This document shows positions 60,287 through 64,000 of a DNA stretch of 64,000 nt, one piece after another. Position 1 is the stretch's first letter, and each line of letters starts with the position of its first letter. The DNA comes from RYN-230 sp963770545 (GTDB taxonomy: Bacteria > Actinomycetota > Actinomycetes > Streptosporangiales > Streptosporangiaceae), in contig CAVYQF010000003.1 in NCBI GenBank assembly GCA_963770545.1, positions 9,874 to 73,873 of the forward strand, given 5' to 3'. A program made the translations under genes and the position numbers. The notes under the pieces were generated by a model. That model made no database searches and was not told the origin of the DNA. It saw only the letters and a list, made by a program, of their open reading frames with translations.

Positions 60287-60589
60287 TTACCGTCCTGGCC
60301 ATTGGGAGCCCCGGAGGGCTGCTTCGAGTACCGCTATCCGGTCGAGCAGATCGGTCACCAGCGCGACGGCCGCGTAGTTGAGCCCCAAGCCCGCGCGAAG
60401 CCGCTGCATCCGGGCCACCACGGCCAGCTGGCTACGGGAGAACCGCAGCTCGCCCGCGGGGCCGTAGCTGGCCTCGACGATGCCGAGGGCGACCAGCCGG
60501 CGGATCAGATCCGGGTGCAGGCCGGCTGCCATGGCGAACTCGCCCAGCGTGAGCCGCGACGCCGGGACCCGGACCATGGCATGGCTCAT
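60287..60589 (-). CDS. CbpM/MerR-like chaperone modulator
   Basis: The 100-residue protein has a MerR-like helix-turn-helix (LTLGEFAMAAGLHPDLIRRL, VALGIVEASYGPAGELRFSR) and a helical end (RMQRLRAGLGLNYAAVALVT, DLLDRIAVLEAALR). In E. coli CbpM inhibits the J-protein CbpA; in actinobacteria the related HspR represses dnaK operons. The short length and Leu-rich end favour CbpM. Its start overlaps the dnaJ stop (ATGA, 60586-60589), so it is made with the J-protein it would control. Confidence 0.82.
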   Translation of the reverse strand: MSHAMVRVPASRLTLGEFAMAAGLHPDLIRRLVALGIVEASYGPAGELRFSRSQLAVVARMQRLRAGLGLNYAAVALVTDLLDRIAVLEAALRGSQWPGR

Positions 60590-61551
60590 GGCTGCCGCCT
60601 CGGATCGAAGGTGGACTCCGCCGCGAGCTGCTCGAACAGCCGCCGCTCAGCCCGGGATGGCCGGGCGGGCACCATGATCTTGGCCTCGGCGAACAGGTCC
60701 CCCGGCTTGCCCCGCGGATTGGGCAGGCCGCGGCCGCGAAGCCGGAGCCGCCGTCCGGTCGAGGTACCGGACGGGACTTTGACCTTGGCCTCGCCGCCCG
60801 GGGTGTCCAGGGCCACCGACGTGCCCAGGGCGGCTTCCCAGGGCGCGAGCAGCAAGTCGACGTAGAGGTCGCGCCCGTCGAGCCGGTACCGCGGATGCGG
60901 CGCGATGCGCACGATGAGGTACAGGTCCCCGTTCGCCGCCCCCTCGGTGCCGCGGCCACCCTGGCCGGCCAGCCGGATCCGCTGCCCGTCGGTCACACCG
61001 GCCGGCACATTCACGTCCAGGGTCGCGCGGGCTCCGTCACCAGACAGCGAGATCGACCGGCGGGTGCCGCGGTAGGCCTCCTCGACGGTGATCTCGAGCT
61101 CAGCCTCCTGGTCGGCACCGGGAATCGGGCCCCACCCCCGGGCGCCCCGGCCGGCCCGGCCGCCGAAGAACCCGCCCAGCAGATCCTCGATGTCGATGTC
61201 CCCGGATGAGTAGCTGAACCCGGGGCTGCCGCGGGCCCCGCGGGCCTGCCCGCCTCCGGCTCCGGCTCTGCTTCCGGCGCCGGCCCGGCTGCGCCGGAAG
61301 GTCTCCGGATCCATGTCCTCGGGAACCTGCCGGAAGTCGGCCCCGAACGCGTCGTACCGGCGCCGGGTCCCCGGATCCGAGAGGACGTCGTAGGCCTCGG
61401 AGACGTCCTTGAAACGGTCCTCAGCGCCTGGGTCGTGGTTCACGTCCGGGTGGTACTGGCGGGCCAGCCTGCGGTAGGCCCGCTGGATGTCGTCCTGGCT
61501 GGCGGTGCGGGGCACGCCCAGCGTCTGGTAGAAGTCCTGGCCGTCGGCCAT
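60586..61551 (-). CDS. dnaJ: DnaJ/CbpA-type co-chaperone
   Basis: The 321-residue J-protein has the J domain (residues 5-70: DFYQTLGVPRTASQDDIQRA, with HPD at YHPDVN), a Gly/Arg-rich segment (about 85-140), and two beta-barrel substrate-binding domains. There is no zinc-finger (no CxxCxGxG repeats), so it is the type II/CbpA kind. It delivers substrates to DnaK and stimulates its ATPase. Its ATG overlaps the GrpE stop by one base (TGATG). It is followed by the CbpM-like gene. Confidence 0.93.
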   Translation of the reverse strand: MADGQDFYQTLGVPRTASQDDIQRAYRRLARQYHPDVNHDPGAEDRFKDVSEAYDVLSDPGTRRRYDAFGADFRQVPEDMDPETFRRSRAGAGSRAGAGGGQARGARGSPGFSYSSGDIDIEDLLGGFFGGRAGRGARGWGPIPGADQEAELEITVEEAYRGTRRSISLSGDGARATLDVNVPAGVTDGQRIRLAGQGGRGTEGAANGDLYLIVRIAPHPRYRLDGRDLYVDLLLAPWEAALGTSVALDTPGGEAKVKVPSGTSTGRRLRLRGRGLPNPRGKPGDLFAEAKIMVPARPSRAERRLFEQLAAESTFDPRRQP

Positions 61552-62194
61552 CAGCCCGGCCTGGCCACCACCACCTGCGCCGGGCGCAGCTGATGGTCCC
61601 CTTCCCCATAGGCCGGCTGGAGGACCTCGACCACCGACCCGTCCGCGGCGGCGGGATCGGCCCGGGCGGCGACCGCGTCGTGCCGGGTCGGGTCGAAGGT
61701 CGTCCCCAGGTCATCGCGGCGAGGGTAGCCGAGGCGGGCCAGCACGTGCAGGGCCTGCTCCCGGACGGCCCGGATCCCGTCGATGATGGCGGCCGGATCG
61801 GCCGCGGAGGCCGCCAGCGCGCGCTCGAGGTTGTCCACGACAGGCAGCCATTCCCGGGCCACCGCGGCCCGGGTCTCCGCCTGCGCCCGGGCAACCTGGG
61901 CGGCGCAGCGCTTGCGCAGGTTGTCGAGATCGGCCACGGCCCGGAGGCGCAGATCCTCTAGCTCGGCGATCCGGTCCAGCAGATCGGGGATCGCGGTCTC
62001 GTCGCCAGCGACATCACCCGGGCCGTCGGACTGCCCGTTCTGCCCGGCATCCGGTGCCTGGCCGGGCGGGGTCTCCCCGGCATCCCGGCGCTGGCCGGGG
62101 GCCGCGCGGGGATCGGGCGGCTGGACGGGCGGGGCAGCGGCGGGAGGCTCGCGCCGGACGCCGCCGCTGCCCGCCCTCTCACCCATGGGCTGCC

Positions 62195-62198
<4 letters not shown>
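61551..62198 (-). CDS. grpE: GrpE nucleotide exchange factor
   Basis: The ~215-residue protein has a long Pro/Ala-rich disordered start, a coiled-coil helix (DRIAELEDLRLRAVADLDNL, RKRCAAQVARAQAETRAAVA), the conserved LPVVDNLERALAAS segment, and a small beta domain with TFDPTRHDAVAA and VVEVLQPAYGEGD. It releases ADP from DnaK. The GTG at 62198 overlaps the dnaK stop (GTGA); ATG at 62186 is an alternative. The extended N-terminal linker (about 60 residues) is longer than in typical GrpE. Confidence 0.92.

Positions 62199-64000
<1,802 letters not shown>

Noticed and set aside
57117..60377. Very long plus-strand open frame opposite clpB and trx
   Set aside because: Arg/Gly/Leu/Val-rich antisense shadow of high-GC genes with no family match; the minus strand encodes clear ClpB and thioredoxin.

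Overview
The window is high-GC DNA with GTG starts, purine-rich Shine-Dalgarno sites and many 1-4 base gene overlaps. Its families (LuxR/LAL and PucR regulators, SigG-like ECF factor, HdeD/DUF308, DUF2267, DUF2252, PrsW, NhaA-DsbA fusions) point to an actinomycete, probably a filamentous or soil lineage. No rRNA, tRNA, CRISPR array or origin was found.

Layout. 0.1-5.4 kb: a marR-ClC channel pair whose ClC gene carries several lesions, an NhaA antiporter fused to a DsbA-like domain, and a dead MFS gene. 5.4-8.1 kb: a YCII protein divergent from an ECF sigma factor, a carboxymuconolactone-decarboxylase-like protein and a small lipoprotein. 8.2-12 kb: two related secreted proteins, each followed by a strong hairpin. 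12.4-16.8 kb: a three-gene unit ending in a 1229-residue beta-propeller/ASH-repeat protein with a Cys/His-rich insert. 16.8-24 kb: a TauE remnant, a cyclic-nucleotide-domain/thioredoxin-reductase-like protein, IS6 and pstB remnants, an RDD protein paired with a protein of 9-residue repeats, a small P-loop kinase and a HAD phosphatase. 24.2-31.9 kb: an aromatic-catabolism operon (VOC dioxygenase, FAH hydrolase, acyl-CoA ligase, flavin hydroxylase, DoxX-like protein) and a TetR gene; both promoters carry nearly the same palindrome. 32-34.6 kb: a scar region with two remnants of one integrase family, a micropeptide gene and an smpB whose start is out of frame. 34.7-47 kb: LuxR, PucR+MEDS, DUF2252, HdeD, DUF2267, SRPBCC+alcohol dehydrogenase and a large LAL regulator. 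48-54.4 kb: STAS, PrsW, two MFS transporters, a universal stress protein and a BON protein. 54.7-64 kb: one continuous minus-strand operon dnaK-grpE-dnaJ-cbpM-clpB-trx-cydA-cydB, with dnaK cut by the window edge.

Taken together, much of the window looks like a stress and low-oxygen survival region (protein disaggregation, cytochrome bd, Usp, BON, HdeD, Na+/H+ exchange) with a catabolic operon inserted. It carries many decayed genes. Several lesions are single-base shifts that restore a family-typical protein when corrected, so either real decay or base-calling error is possible. The least ordinary items are the Cys/His-rich insert at 16.3 kb, the 9-residue repeat protein, the chaperone-cytochrome bd operon with its trx-cydA frameshift junction, and the shared TetR operator.
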